Origin: Vesta saturnalis
Taxonomy: Eukaryota; Arthropoda; Insecta; Coleoptera; Lampyridae
NCBI GenBank assembly: GCA_036346205.1
Contig: JARFJB010001817.1
Location: 1,354,001-1,418,000, forward strand
Direction of reading: 5' to 3'
DNA: 64,000 nucleotides
In this document: piece by piece, positions 34,741 through 47,100 of the stretch
Numbering within the stretch: the stretch's first letter is position 1
Layout: the number at the start of each line of letters is the position of its first letter
Notes under the pieces: model-generated
Seen by the model: only the letters and a program-made list of their open reading frames with translations
Told to the model about the DNA's origin: nothing
Database searches by the model: none
Made by a program: the position numbers and the translations under genes

Positions 34741-35720
34741 ATTTCTTACACTACATGTTGCACGTAAAAGCTTGCACATAAACATTTTAAATATGGCCTT
34801 TGTTTCAAATCGCATTAAAAAATCTCATTAACTCTTATCCTTATCAGTTATTCCTAGAACAATACTACATTTTTACCTGTACTTAAGATAATTAGACTAA
34901 TAAACGCTATTAACCCTTTCGAACCGATTGGTACGCATATGTACCAGTAACGGATTTTCTAATACTAAATGTTAACCTTAAAATGTAAACAGTTTTGTAC
35001 CACAACGTCTTTGGAAGTGCCTAGACAGATGCTTGTAAATAAAAATGTTTAGTTTTAGTTTGTATGTTATGAAGTTGAGATTTGAGGGTTATGTTACACG
35101 TGTGTAGTAGCCGTTTCAATCTGTACATTAGTGAAAAGTGGCTTATTTATAGTTATATTGTGTTTTATTGATAGTTGCTTAGGTGAGTTATATACTGATA
35201 TATATATATATATATATATCATACTTTGGTTATTCCAAACAAAATATTTGATTATATTTTATGGTACTTATTTGTACTATCAGTCCTGAAACTACCATAT
35301 ATTTTCAATTGTTACAGAATTGAGTCGGAAAAAATGTCAAAAACTGAGCTACAGCACGTAACTGATCACCTATCGGATGTGTCAAGTACCTATAACTGAT
35401 TTTTCGAGTGGTAGCAGCGATGTTTGGGAACCATCTGAAGATGAATCGAGTGAAATGAGCCTGAAAATACTGATGAAGATCAAAATTATGTTGAAAATGA
35501 ATTCGATCAGCCTGAAAATATTGATGAAGGTTAGTCCGAAACTAGTGATGAAGACCAAAATAATTGAGAATAATTCTGACGTAGAAGAACGAAAATAATC
35601 CTGAAAATACCGTTTGGTCAGACCCAACTCCTAACTTTGTTCCAAGAAAAAACATGCCTCCCGAGAGAAAGTTCCATTCATACAGATTTTTCCAAAGATA
35701 TGAAGCCAGGTGACATATTT

Positions 35721-37062
35721 CGTATAGCTTGTGAAACTAAAGATTTTCTATTTCGGCTTAGCGCTTTATTATACTGAGACATCTGGAATATACAGCAGTT
35801 TCTTTCCAACGTTTGACTTTCAATAAAAACGTACGCACCTTTAGTCAAAGCGTAAATTAACTACGTGAATTAAGAATTACACTGCACGTTTAAACTGTTT
35901 ATCATAAGAACCGTCGAAGTAGAAAGCGATAGACACGCAAACGTAAGCGATGCGATGTTTCAAATGACTTGAGACCGCCCGCCAGAGGTAAACACAATGG
36001 AAATGCAATCCTATTCCAGAAGTTACCAAACGTTTTGAAGGATTTTGAATGTTAACTGGAAATTTGGAAATTGTTTTTTTTTTTGTGTGGATGCAGAGGT
36101 TTTATTATTTAATATAATTCATTTATTTTCAAATGTGCAACAACGAAATCATTAATAGGTAATTAAAAAGGAATTAATATGCATAAACCAGTTTTTATTG
36201 TTTACTAATAGTGATTGTACATGCATAACATAAAGTACATTCCTATAAATAAAACAAAACAAAATTAGAACTAAATAATGAGGAATTGATTACAACTTTC
36301 TATACCATTATAAGCGCAACTGATAACGATGCCTGGAAGCTGTTTTAATAAAATGTGCCAAGAACTTATAATTTCTATCAACGTTAATGAAGATTGTAGT
36401 GATGATCTGATTTCGAGTTTTAAAGTCATTACAAAATTATACGCGAACATTTCAAAAAAACCATTAAATAAAACCAAGAAATGCAATGCGTGCTTCTTAG
36501 TTCTAATTTTGTTTTGTTTTATTTATAGGAATGTACCTTATGTTCTGCATGTACAATTAATGTTACACTTACAATTAGTAAACAATAGAAACTGGTTTAT
36601 GCCTATCAATTTTTATCAATTACCTATTAATGATTTCGTTGTTGCACATTTCAAAATAAATGAATTATATTAAGTAATAAAACCTCTGCATTCACACACA
36701 CAAAAAACTTTACAATTTCTAAAAGGAACACAGTTAACATTCAAAATCCTTCAAAACATTTGGTAACTTCTGGAATAGGATTATAATTCCATTGTGTTTA
36801 CCTCTAGCGGGCGGCCTTAAGTCATTTGAAGCATCGCTTACGTTTGCGTGTCTATCGCTTTCTGCTTCGACGGTTCTTATGATTAATAGTTTAAACATAC
36901 AGAGTAATTCTCAATTCATGTAGGTAATTTACGCTTTCACTAAAACACGTACGTTTCTATTGAAGGTCAAATGTTAGAAAGAAATGGCTGTATATTCGAG
37001 ATGTCTCAGTGTAACAAAGCGCTAAGCCGAAATAGAAAATCTTTATTTTTACTAGCTATACG
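35721..37062. repeat. Giant palindrome 1 (long-TIR foldback)
   Basis: The left arm (35721 to about 36270) and right arm (about 36500-37062) are inverted copies of some 550 bp. The outer tips are CGTATAGCT and AGCTATACG. Matching inner marks include TCGGCTTAGCGCTTT/AAAGCGCTAAGCCGA and AACAAAACAAAATTAGAACT/AGTTCTAATTTTGTTTTGTT. The ~230-bp spacer has no recognised coding sequence. Confidence 0.85.
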
Positions 37063-39213
37063 CGTGTGAAGTTAGCACCCCGACAAAGAGCTCCAGTAGT
37101 TCTGATTAGAGTTCTATCCTTTTAAAGAGTTTAGAAGTACTTTATAAAAAATAAAAAGAGTTCCGTTTATTAACAGTTCCAAATTTTAATTTGAAAAATG
37201 GGGTGCTAACTTCACATCGTAAATCGAGATCCAGTAGTTCTGATTAGCTAAAGTACTATATTTTGCAGTTCTAGAGTTCCTGATATGAACAAAATTTTTG
37301 AATTAAAAAAAAATTAAAACTTTTTAAAATTCAATTTTGATACGCAATAGTTCCAATCAACTTTTGATGTTCTTTTATTCGCTAATTAAAAAAAAAAATT
37401 ATAATCAAAAATGAAAAAGTTGCAGCCCTTTGACTTAAAAAAATGTTAGCACAAAATGTTTTAAAGAGTTCTCGCATTAGATTTGGATGGTATTCTAAAA
37501 GTTCTGAAAGAAATTCGAATGATCAAAAGCGATCTGATTAATATTTATAGAATTATTGTACTTTAAAAATCGCACAGCTTAAATTTTCCACGATAAATAT
37601 TTTGAAGAGTTCCAATAGTTCCAAAATAGTTCTTGTATAGTTCTCGATATGCACAATGCTTTTCCAAAGAGTTTCGATGCTAAAAGTAATTATATAATTT
37701 TTTTTTAAATTAATTAATCCGAAAAATGGACTATTTTTTTCAAATCGTTTAATAAATTATGTAATTAATTTTATCATCGGAACTCTTTGGAAAGGCATTG
37801 TCTATGCTCAGTACTATACGAGAATTGTTTTAGAATAATCAGAACTTTTGAAAATCGACAAGCATCTCATCTATATCCTCCTAAATTTTCAAAGTATCAA
37901 TGAATAACATTTGAAGGATTCCAATAGTTCCCGCAGTGGATTTGGATAGTACTCACAAAGTTATAAAATGAATTTTAATTACTGAAAGCAACCCGATCAA
38001 TAATTAATGTGTTACACAACAAAATTTGGATTTAGCGCCAAACGTAGAATCTTTAAAAAATTATTTTTTTTTCATAGAAGTTTTGAGCTATTTCAGTGTT
38101 ATTAATTTTTCGATTATTAAATATATGTTTTATGAAAATATCTGGTGTGGAATACCATACGACCTTCCAACCTATAAAATGGAAATTAAAAAAAGTTAAA
38201 TAATTTTAATAACATTTTTTTGGATAATTATGCAATCACTTTTAAGAGAAGTTCATTACTAAAATAGGCAACATTACAAAAACAAAAAAACAGACGCTTA
38301 AAACTTCATGTCAAACAGAGGTTAACAGATACCTAGATGCTAACTTAAAAAATTTAAATAACTTTAATTACAATTTTTACCTTCCAGCCTACATATACAT
38401 ATGTAGGTATAGAAAGTTACGCAATCGACTTTTTTTACTATCGCTAAATCAACTTATTTGCTCATTTTCCGACGTTGATGTCTGTGTGAATGTATGCTAG
38501 TATCCACGATAACTCCAGAACAATAATACCTACATACTTAAAGTTTTGTATTTGGGTTGGAGGTGAATAAATTTTGGGTGAAATCCAGCGGCGGAGAGGG
38601 GGATTATTTGATAAAAACTGACCATAATAAACCACCCCTCTAGGCCGCTGGATTTCTCCCAAAATCTAATCAGCTTAAGTTTAAGTTATGCGATTACTTA
38701 AAGTCAAATAATTCTATAAATATTAATCGGACGCTTTCGATCATTAGAATTTCTGTCAGAACTTTTCGAATACTATCCAAATCTGCTACAAGAAGTATTG
38801 GAACTCTTTAAAATATTTTTTAACATTTTTTTTAAGTAAAAGGGCTGCAACTTTGTCATTTTTGATTATAATTTTTCTTAAATTAGCGAGAACTCGGGAA
38901 TAAACAAAAAACATCAAAAGTTGATTGGAACTATTGCATATCAAATTTGAATTTTCAAAAATTTTCTATTTTTTTTTAATTTTCAAAAATTTTTTTTCAT
39001 ATCAGGAGCTCTAGAAATATAGTAATTTTATAGAATTTCTAGATCTCGATTTTCAATGTGAAGTTAGCACCCCATTTTTCAAATTAAGAATTGGAACCGA
39101 TAATGGGCGGAACTCTTTTTATTTTTTATAAAATACTTCTAAACTGTTTAAAAGGAAGCTAGAACTTGAATCAGAACTATTGGAACTCTTTGTTGGGGCG
39201 CTAACCTCACACG
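37063..39213. repeat. Giant palindrome 2 with AGTTC-rich arms
   Basis: The arms at 37063 to about 37570 and about 38690-39213 are inverted copies of some 500 bp. The tips are CGTGTGAAGTTAGCACCCC and GGGGCGCTAACCTCACACG. The arms carry many AGTTCY motifs at short spacing. The ~1.1-kb middle has a further inverted repeat (37600-37860, ...CCAAAGAGTTTCGATGCT / ATCATCGGAACTCTTTGGAA) and the dispersed repeat at 38473-38680. No coding sequence. Confidence 0.8.
38473..38680 (+). repeat. Dispersed repeat with inverted GGATTTCWCCCAAAAT boxes
   Basis: ATTTTGGGTGAAATCCAGCG (about 38573) and CGCTGGATTTCTCCCAAAAT (about 38646) form a hairpin. The part left of it matches 3590-3700 inverted. It lies in the spacer of giant palindrome 2. 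Confidence 0.65.
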
Positions 39214-40607
39214 AATATATTTCGTATGGTTTTCCGTCACTCACTTTTTATTTATATCACTCAATGTACAAACGAGAGAATGCAAACATTTAAAACTTCA
39301 CAATGCACAAAAAGATGTCACATACAAGAAACTGACATAGGTGAAATCAAAATACTTTTTGGATCCATGATGATTATGGCCTACAATCGTTTTCAGACAT
39401 TTCAGATTATTGGTCAACGCATTCCTTCTATGAGAAATAGAACTATTCAAAACGCAATTTTTTGGGATAGATTCAAATTGATTTCATCTGAATTATATTT
39501 TGATTCACCTGAGAAACCTGCAAATGCATCCAAAATTTATTACATTGACAATATAGTACCTAGTGTCTGAAAGACCAAAAACATCGACAAGATAGCTGTT
39601 TTCAAAGCATTGACGAGTGTATGACCAAATTCAAAGGCAGGTCATCACTCAAAAACAATACCTGCCATTGAAGCCAACAAAATGAGGAATAAAACTTTGG
39701 ATTAGATCCGATTCAGATATGTGATATGTTTATGACTTCAATATTTACCAGGAAAAGGAACCTGAACAACAGTCTGACTCATTAGGAGAAAGAGTTGTGC
39801 AGAAACTTACTTCAACCATCAAAGAGGATGATGTTGTGTTACGCTTTGATCAGTTTTTTACTTCTGTTAGACTGATGGTATCAACGAATTATGCTGCAGT
39901 AGGAACTTGTATATCTAACAGAAAGGATGTGCCTAAACTTACTTCTTATAAATTAGCAAAAGGAGAGTCAGTGTGCAAGTGTACAGCTAATGGGTTGATA
40001 TTTACTAAAGCAGTACTTGCAATCAGTAACCGTCATAGTGATTCCGAAACATTGATAAACAAAGATGGTACAAAGTACCCAAGAGACTGCTTTATTATGA
40101 TAACACTTTATCATAAGAAAAGGGGTGGGGTTGATCGAACTAATCAAATGTCGACACTTCATGAATATGACTGAAAGTCCAAAAAGTGGTGGATAAGAGT
40201 ATTCCATAGACTCCTCATGATATCTGTCAACTCTTTTATAATTTATAAAGAAACTCGAAAACTCAAACAGGCTCGCTTTATAGACTTTCTGAGGACGGTA
40301 TTGAGGCGACTCTACACAAAAAAAAAAGAGGACCACAACATGGCTATTTCACAAGAAAAAGTCTTGACAGTGCTTTATTACATTTACCAATGGAAGGTAA
40401 CACAAGAAGACGCTGTACCAATTGTACTATGAAAAAGAAGCAAACCAGAACAAAAATCCTATGTCAGGGGTGCCAGGTACCATTGTGTAACGAATGGGTT
40501 GCAAATTATCACCGTTAGTATTTTTTGCTTCTAAAAATTATCATTGATACATTTTTTGTTCCTAGAAATTTAACAAGTATACTTGGTCTAGGACTGTTAG
40601 TACCATA

Positions 40608-41753
40608 TACAGGGTGTCCGGAAAAGATGCGCAAAAAATTTAGTTGCTGATTCTACAAGAAAAATGAGTGTGACAAGTTCCTATAACACTTTTTCGAAAA
40701 CTCAAAAATAACGGATCTACGGGCGTCAAAGTTAGAATTAAAAATAATTTTTGTTATAACTTTTTATTGTAATCCGTTGTCTTAAAATTTGGTACACTTC
40801 TTACTTGTGATCTTTTGTATTATCGTTCAAAAGTTGACATTTGTCCCTCATTGCTAAGGATGAACTCAACCTTCCATCTACTTAATAACCTATAACTTTT
40901 GGTTTTCGGTTTTGTTGCGTACAGTTTCAAAAATAAAGGACGCTTAAAATTACGCAAAAAAGGTTTACTTGCTACATCTCTCTGAAATAAGCCGTTTCCG
41001 AGAAAATCTGCTTTTAAAATTGTCTTGCACGTTGTGAACAATAACGCACTTTAAATTATTTTCGTTTTAACACATTAAGTATACCTTTTTTTGTGTTTTT
41101 ATATGCTCTTTTGTCTCATGCACTAAAACTGATACAAAATGAGTTCAAACATTTTATTACTGACAAAACATTTTAACACTCATTCTTACACTTTACAATG
41201 TGTCAAAGTTGCTTTTACATGTATCCTCGTTGCCATAGAAACCATATCACTTGTTTCCTCAGCACGCCGTGTTAAAACGTTGAAAATAATTTAACGTGCG
41301 TTGTTGTACACAGCGTGCAAGACAATTTTCAAAGCAGGATTTCTCGAAAACGGCTTATTTTAGAGAGATGTAATAAGTAAACCTTTTTTTGCGTAATTTT
41401 AAGCGCCCTTTTATTTTTTGAAACTGTACACAACAAAAACTGAAAAACCAAAAAGTTATAGGTTATTAAGTAGATGGAAAGGTTGAGTTGATCCCCTTAG
41501 CAATAAGGGACAAATGTCAACTTTTTACCGATAATACAAAAGATCATAAGTAATAAGTGTACCAAATTTTAAAACAACCGGGTTACCAACAAAAAAGTTA
41601 TTAAAAAAAAAATATTTTTTAAATCTAACTTTGACGCCCTGTAGATCCGTTATTTTTGAGTTTTCGAAAAACTGTTATAGGAACTTATCACACTCATTTC
41701 TCATGTAGAATCAGCAACTAAATTTTTTGCGAATCTTTTCCGGACACCCTGTA
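40608..41753. mobile_element. Long-TIR palindromic MITE (Tc1/mariner type)
   Basis: TACAGGGTGTCCGGAAAAGA at 40608 is mirrored by TCTTTTCCGGACACCCTGTA ending at 41753, with TA on both sides (40606-40607 and 41754-41755). The arms extend about 460-470 bp (to about 41070 and from about 41281) with few mismatches. The middle ~210 bp has no coding sequence. It sits in the 3' part of the piggyBac, just past the transposase. Confidence 0.85.
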
Positions 41754-42008
41754 TAAAGAATGTTGGAGACTGTTGGTACATTATGGTACCCCACCCCATT
41801 TAGCCCTTATATATTTTTTCTAATAAAACTTAATATAATATTGAAAATTGTTTATAATTACACACTTATTTAAAAATACTAAAGCTGTACTTCGACACTT
41901 GTTTGGTTATTTTTCGTCTCCAAAGGGTTAATAGTAATATTCGCCATTTCAATATACCATTAATTTCGATAAATTTTGTAAACTAACCTATCTCAAATGA
42001 GGTTTTGA

Positions 42009-42175
42009 GAATCCATACACACAGTCCTAGATTGTATATAAAATGTTTATCGATATCGATTCACATTCATTCAATAAACCTCAGGGGGTTTTTCAATTTA
42101 TTTAATTTATGTTTAAAAAAATGCCCTGAAGTTAATCTTGAAAGAAAATATTATAGGACTGTGTGTATAGATTCT
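42009..42175. repeat. ~167-bp inverted-repeat block
   Basis: GAATCCATACACACAGTCCT (from 42009) is matched by AGGACTGTGTGTATAGATTC (to 42175). Non-coding; a MITE candidate. Confidence 0.6.
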
Positions 42176-42791
42176 TTTTTAACATGTATAGTTTTTAAGA
42201 AAAAGAATGAAATCACAAAATGTTTTATGCATGCAACTGTATCTTTTAAAACGGGCAGAGTGTGACTCTGGCATCACTCTTGCAGACTCTACACGGCATC
42301 ATTGCATGTCGTTATCCTATTTGAAATACACTGTCTATACTTCGCCATTCTGCAATCTTTGTCTTCCACTATAGATGTTAAGTTGGTTTCAAAAATATAT
42401 GGTAATATTTCGTCAAGCCAATTTTTAAATAACCGAGTTTAAAATTTAAATATTAGGGACGTGAAACACATAATAGATAGATAACCAAATAAATGGATAT
42501 TTTAATGTGCTGAATATTTGAGAGAACAGTTGGATTAAAAAGCAAAAACTAATGTTTTAACTAATATTAATTAATAACTAAAAAAAAATACATCAGAAAA
42601 AATACACAACAAATACAATATAACATAATATAACAATATCATAATGTCAAACATTAATTTATCTATGGATACAAATAATTTAAGTCTATGGTATTCTTTA
42701 AATTTTACACTGGATTATTTAAAAATTAATGTCAACATATTATATATTTTTGAGATCAGCTTAAAAACATCTATTTAATTATTGAATAAAA

Positions 42792-42956
42792 TACAGGGTG
42801 TTCTGTTTAAAAAAATGTGAGTTGGGTTCATTTTTCCATCAGTTATGAGATATTTGAAAGTTTGATAGTCCTAAAAGGTAATATAATTATAATCCTACAA
42901 CTTTTGTATTTCAAATAATAAACTCTGTAGGTGTCAAAATATAAAACACCCCATAC
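42792..42956. mobile_element. MITE with ACAGGGTGTTC ends, copy 2
   Basis: ACAGGGTGTTCTG at the left and AAAACACCCCAT at the right. The interior is the reverse complement of the 32503-32662 element (GAGTTGGGTTCATTTTTCCA, ATCCTACAACTTTTGTATTT). Confidence 0.75.
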
Positions 42957-44160
42957 AGTTTATCATATCTAAGGCTAATAGTTCTTTGTGCACTATGAGA
43001 AATAGTTTAATGTTCTTTTGAAAATCGAAAGGAAATTGGAGAATTCAAAATCACAATTTTATTCAAATTTATTTATTACTGTTTTTTTTTTAATTGTATC
43101 GCACAATAAGCACTGTTTAGGCCATATAGCCTGTACTACTTAGTTATGTCGTTGTATAACTTAAATCTATGTTTTCCAAACTCTCTATACTAAATTTGGT
43201 TGTAAAATTTTATTTGAAATCACTTGCATTAAGAAATTCTGTATGTATCTAAGTTTATACAAAATGTTCATTTCTACTATTTTCTACAGGTAACAAACAG
43301 TCTGTCACTAATATTACATACCAGAAAAAAAGATTTTTAATTTTTCCAAAACCTACATTAATTTTGTGTTTATTAAGAAAGCAATATATGTAAGAAAATA
43401 CCAAATGTTTGCTACAGAAATTAGACACCAATGCCGCTTTGCATCAAGTATATATAGCACATTTTTTAAGTTTTTTTTGTATAGGATGCTAAATTAAATA
43501 TATATTAAAGATTTTCTACCTAATTAGCAAGACATTCACATTTCTGTGGAGTTTTTGTGGTGTCACCGATAAAATCCACTTCTCAAAGTTTTGTACTTAT
43601 ACTAGCGCAGAAACACTATATTGAACAATAATTATAGGCCACTATTGGTAAATGTGTAAAATCATTATTAATTACAACAGTTCCACAAAACCCCCACATT
43701 ATTTTTTATACAATTCAGTTCTAATACACAAGGTAAAAAGAATTATAAAAAGCGTGTTCATATTAGCAATTCTCCTCAATAATATACACGAATATACATT
43801 ATAGTATGAATAAAATTCTAATGAGAACAGTGGTGGGTATGTTATTAATATATTACATAAATAAATAAGCACATCGGCACTTAAATTCGGCCAGATTGTT
43901 TCTTTTGCAACAATAAACCGATTTAAAAACAAATCGGTCATACAGTCTTTGGTATTATAAATCTTAACAATTAAGTACAAAATATAGAAAATATCATTTT
44001 GCCTTTCATTTATTTCCTCACTCATGTGCGGACAAACATCTTTCTACAAGTTATAAATCTTAAATAAAAAGTGAAAAACAAATCCGGCCAAATTTAAAAG
44101 TTCAACGAAAGACCCGCGTATTTTTTTATACATTACTAATAATTTTTTGTTTAAATTTAT
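42957..44160 (-). other. Downstream flank/3' UTR region of the AMPK gamma gene
   Basis: AT-rich and without supported genes. The part next to 44160 should hold the 3' UTR of the minus-strand gene. Several TTTATT (AATAAA on the minus strand) hexamers occur, so the polyadenylation site cannot be fixed. Confidence 0.4.
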
Positions 44161-47100
44161 TTATTCGCCACCTCCAGTTACAGTCACCTCTCGAAAGATG
44201 GAATTTCCATCATTGTGTAAAGAAGTTTTTTCTATTACTGGAGAATCAAGTAAGCTATCACTAGATTTTCTATTTATATTTTCATCTAAGCTTCTATTAA
44301 AATCTGTACCGCTATCAGCATCATCGGAATCTAAATCTTTTTTATCTATATTAGTTTCTCCTTGTTCTTCTTCTTCTAAAATTGTTTGTGAAACTTCCTC
44401 GTTAAGTAAATTTGATGTGGAAGATTCTAAACTACTTTGCGAGGCGCTGTCATGAAGTTTCATATCCTGAAAGTAACCGATTTTATAATCTTCAGAAGAT
44501 TTGTTTGTTCGTAATTTACCTGTGCTCGTACTGAAGCCACTCCTTCAGTTTGATCACCACAAGGCCGAAGAACAAGATATAGTAATAAATCAGATAAAGA
44601 TATAATGCCAATAACCATATCATTTTCGTCAACAACTACTAATCTGTGAACCTGCAATCATATTAATAATTAGTGTGGTAATACGCTTATGTAATAAACT
44701 TACCTCTGCTCTTACAATTCTTTCCATTATTGTAAAAAGTGTTTCGTCTAGCTTGCATTTGTGAACGCCCTCAAACCATTCATTTCTATGTTCATTGGCT
44801 TTTTTCAGAGATACATCTAAGTCGTTATAAGTTTTTTCAGCGGCCAAATTCTAACAAAAGATTTACGCGATCATATAATTAAATAGTCAAATTAAAAAAC
44901 ACTTACAATTACATCAAATTTAGCGTAAATATCAACAAGACGTCCTTGTGAGTCTACTAAAGGCAAAGCAGAAACCCTTCGTTCAACGAATTTCTTTAGT
45001 GCAACAATAATTGAAGTGTCTTCATAGGCTATTTCAATATCATCATAAGTTCCAATTCTAATCTCTCTTAAAGTTTTATTCATGTAACTAGGTTTTGGTA
45101 ACTCATTGATCTACAAGAATTCATAAATACTAAAATTTTAAAAATTCCTGGAAACTTACATATAAAAACAAAAATCTTAGAATTCTTTTATGGGTAAGTA
45201 TATATAAAACGTTCCCAGTTTCGGGATCAATCACAGGCAGACGATGGATACGATTATGAATTAGCGTTTTAATGGCATCATATAAAGAGGAATCAGGACC
45301 TATACTAACTAATGGTCGATAATCTTTCAAAACTTGTCTCCAAGTATCTAATTTATGTTCTTCTAACTCTTCCATTGCAACATTAGGGGATTTGTAATAC
45401 ATTCTTAATATCTTTATAAAATCCGTTATTGTAAGCATTCCAACAAATTCTTGTTGCAAACTATCCCATAATGGAGCTGCTCTTACACCTAAAACCAAAC
45501 AAATTATAAATCAATATAACATTGAAATATTGCATAAGAATCAGACTATGTTAATACATTTTTGCCGGTTCATTCTAATTGATTAACTTCATATGACTAC
45601 TTGAGGTCAACCATAGGAGATTCGACCTTTCCAGCTTTACATAGATTCTACTACTTTCATATTCCTAACGTATAAACTATCGGAAATTAGACAATACAAT
45701 TAAGTACATAACAAAAATTGTTTCAAAATATACTGTAACAATTATTTGATAATTTTTAAATTATAGGTAGTAACTGAAATAAATATCTGCAGATCAACAC
45801 GCAATATCATTGTGAAGCGGCGTTACTGATTAGCATAAAAAAAATTAGTTACAGGTTCTTTGCAGAAGTGTTTTGCCCCTGTATATTATCATAAAAGGTG
45901 TTGTGGTATTGCGAAAGTATCATACACTTGTTTCCAATCAAAATCACATGAAGGGGAGGATAACAAATTCAAGTTGGAAAAAACTCCCTTCCCAAGGGGA
46001 GGGAGTGAACCTTTCCACGCTTGTGCATCCACAGCGCACAGCGATGGATTCCCAACATACATATAAGTATGGTAGGATAAGGTTGGGTGCAGTTACAATA
46101 AGATCGGGGGGAAACCAATTAGGGTTCTGAGGAGGAAGTTACTACCTCAGAATTCGCCTAAATAACCGCACATGATATGCGTATACGCAATGAGCTTTAA
46201 ACCCTCTGAAAAAACCTCACTAAAGGTAGAAGCAACGTGGATAGTACCATACATTCCGAATGCTAAGTAGATCGTGTTACCGCAGGTACACTAACAGGAA
46301 ATTCTGAGATAATAAAAAACGGTTTAAATCAATTAATCACACCAGCCAAACTAAAAGATTTTTTTAATTATTAATTTGTGTGTGTCTGTGCCTGCCTGCG
46401 TCTGCGCCTGCGTGTGTGTCTGTGTCGCGTGTCCGCGTGTCGTGTGCGTGTTGTGTGCGTGTTGTGTGCGTGTTGTGTGCGTGTTGTGTGCGTGTTGTGA
46501 GCGTGTTGTGTGCGTGTTGTGTGCGTGTTTGTGTGCGAGATTGTGTGTGTGATTGTGTGCGTGATTGTGTGCGTGTTTGTGTGCGCGTGTGTGCTCGTGT
46601 GTGTGCGCGTGAGTGCAGCGTGCGCGTGCTTTGTGCCGATTGTGCGCACACGCCGCACGCACACCACGCACCACACACCCACACCACACACACGCCACGC
46701 TCACACCAGCCACACCACACACGCTCACACACCTCACACGCCACACCACACACCACCACACGCACGACCGCCACGCACGCACTACACACGCTCACACACA
46801 GCTCACACACACGCCACACACGTCACACACGACTCACACACGTCACACGCCACACACACGCTCACACAGCCACACCACGCTCACACACAGCTCACACACG
46901 CTCACACACACAACGCCACACACCACGCACACACGACACACACCACACACGCTCACACACAGCTCACACCGCTCACACACGCTCACACACAGCTCACACA
47001 CACGCACACACCACACACACAGCTCACACACACGCTCACACACGCCACACACACCACACACGCTCACACACACCTCACACACGCACACCACACACACACC

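Larger units (their letters stand above)
35726..39216. mobile_element. Composite double-palindrome insertion with 11-bp duplication
   Basis: ATATTTCGTAT occurs at 35715-35725 and again at 39217-39227. Between them lie two adjacent giant palindromes. Removing the interval plus one repeat copy rejoins the piggyBac reading frame (GDIFR followed by MVFRHSLF). No such repeat flanks either palindrome alone, so the block seems to have inserted as one unit. Long inverted arms and a 9-11 bp duplication suggest the Mutator-like/foldback class, which is an inference. Confidence 0.7.
35336..40440 (+). pseudogene. piggyBac transposase, split by a 3.5-kb insertion
   Basis: The N-terminal acidic part (DVWEPSEDESSEMS...) leads to SKDMKPGDIFR at about 35725, where the palindromic block interrupts. 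Coding resumes at 39228 (MVFRHSLFIYITQCTNERMQ), in frame if the block is removed. The core follows: CMTKFKGRSSLKQYLPLKPT (about 39620-39680, first Asp just before as SIDE), VLRFDQFFTSVRLM (second Asp, about 39840) and YHKKRGGVDRTNQMSTLHEY (third Asp, about 40110-40170). A C-terminal Cys-rich stretch (RRCTNCT) lies at about 40415. Several stops and frameshifts remain, so it is inactive apart from the insertion. Confidence 0.8.
34914..41927 (+). mobile_element. piggyBac element enlarged by nested palindromic insertions
   Basis: TTAA at 34910-34913 is followed by CCCTTTCGAACCGATTGG. At the other end TCCAAAGGG precedes TTAA at 41928-41931, so CCCTTTSGA tips face inward between TTAA duplications. 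The 7.0-kb span shrinks to about 2.4 kb, a normal piggyBac length, once the blocks 35726-39216 and 40608-41753 are set aside. The transposase runs on the plus strand through the remainder. Confidence 0.85.

Noticed and set aside
36329..36673. A 114-codon frame in the centre of giant palindrome 1
   Set aside because: It runs from the spacer into the inverted arm, is hydrophobic and repetitive in its second half, and matches no family; not supported as a gene.
44147..44455. A 102-codon plus-strand frame
   Set aside because: Antisense of the acidic last exon of AMPK gamma.
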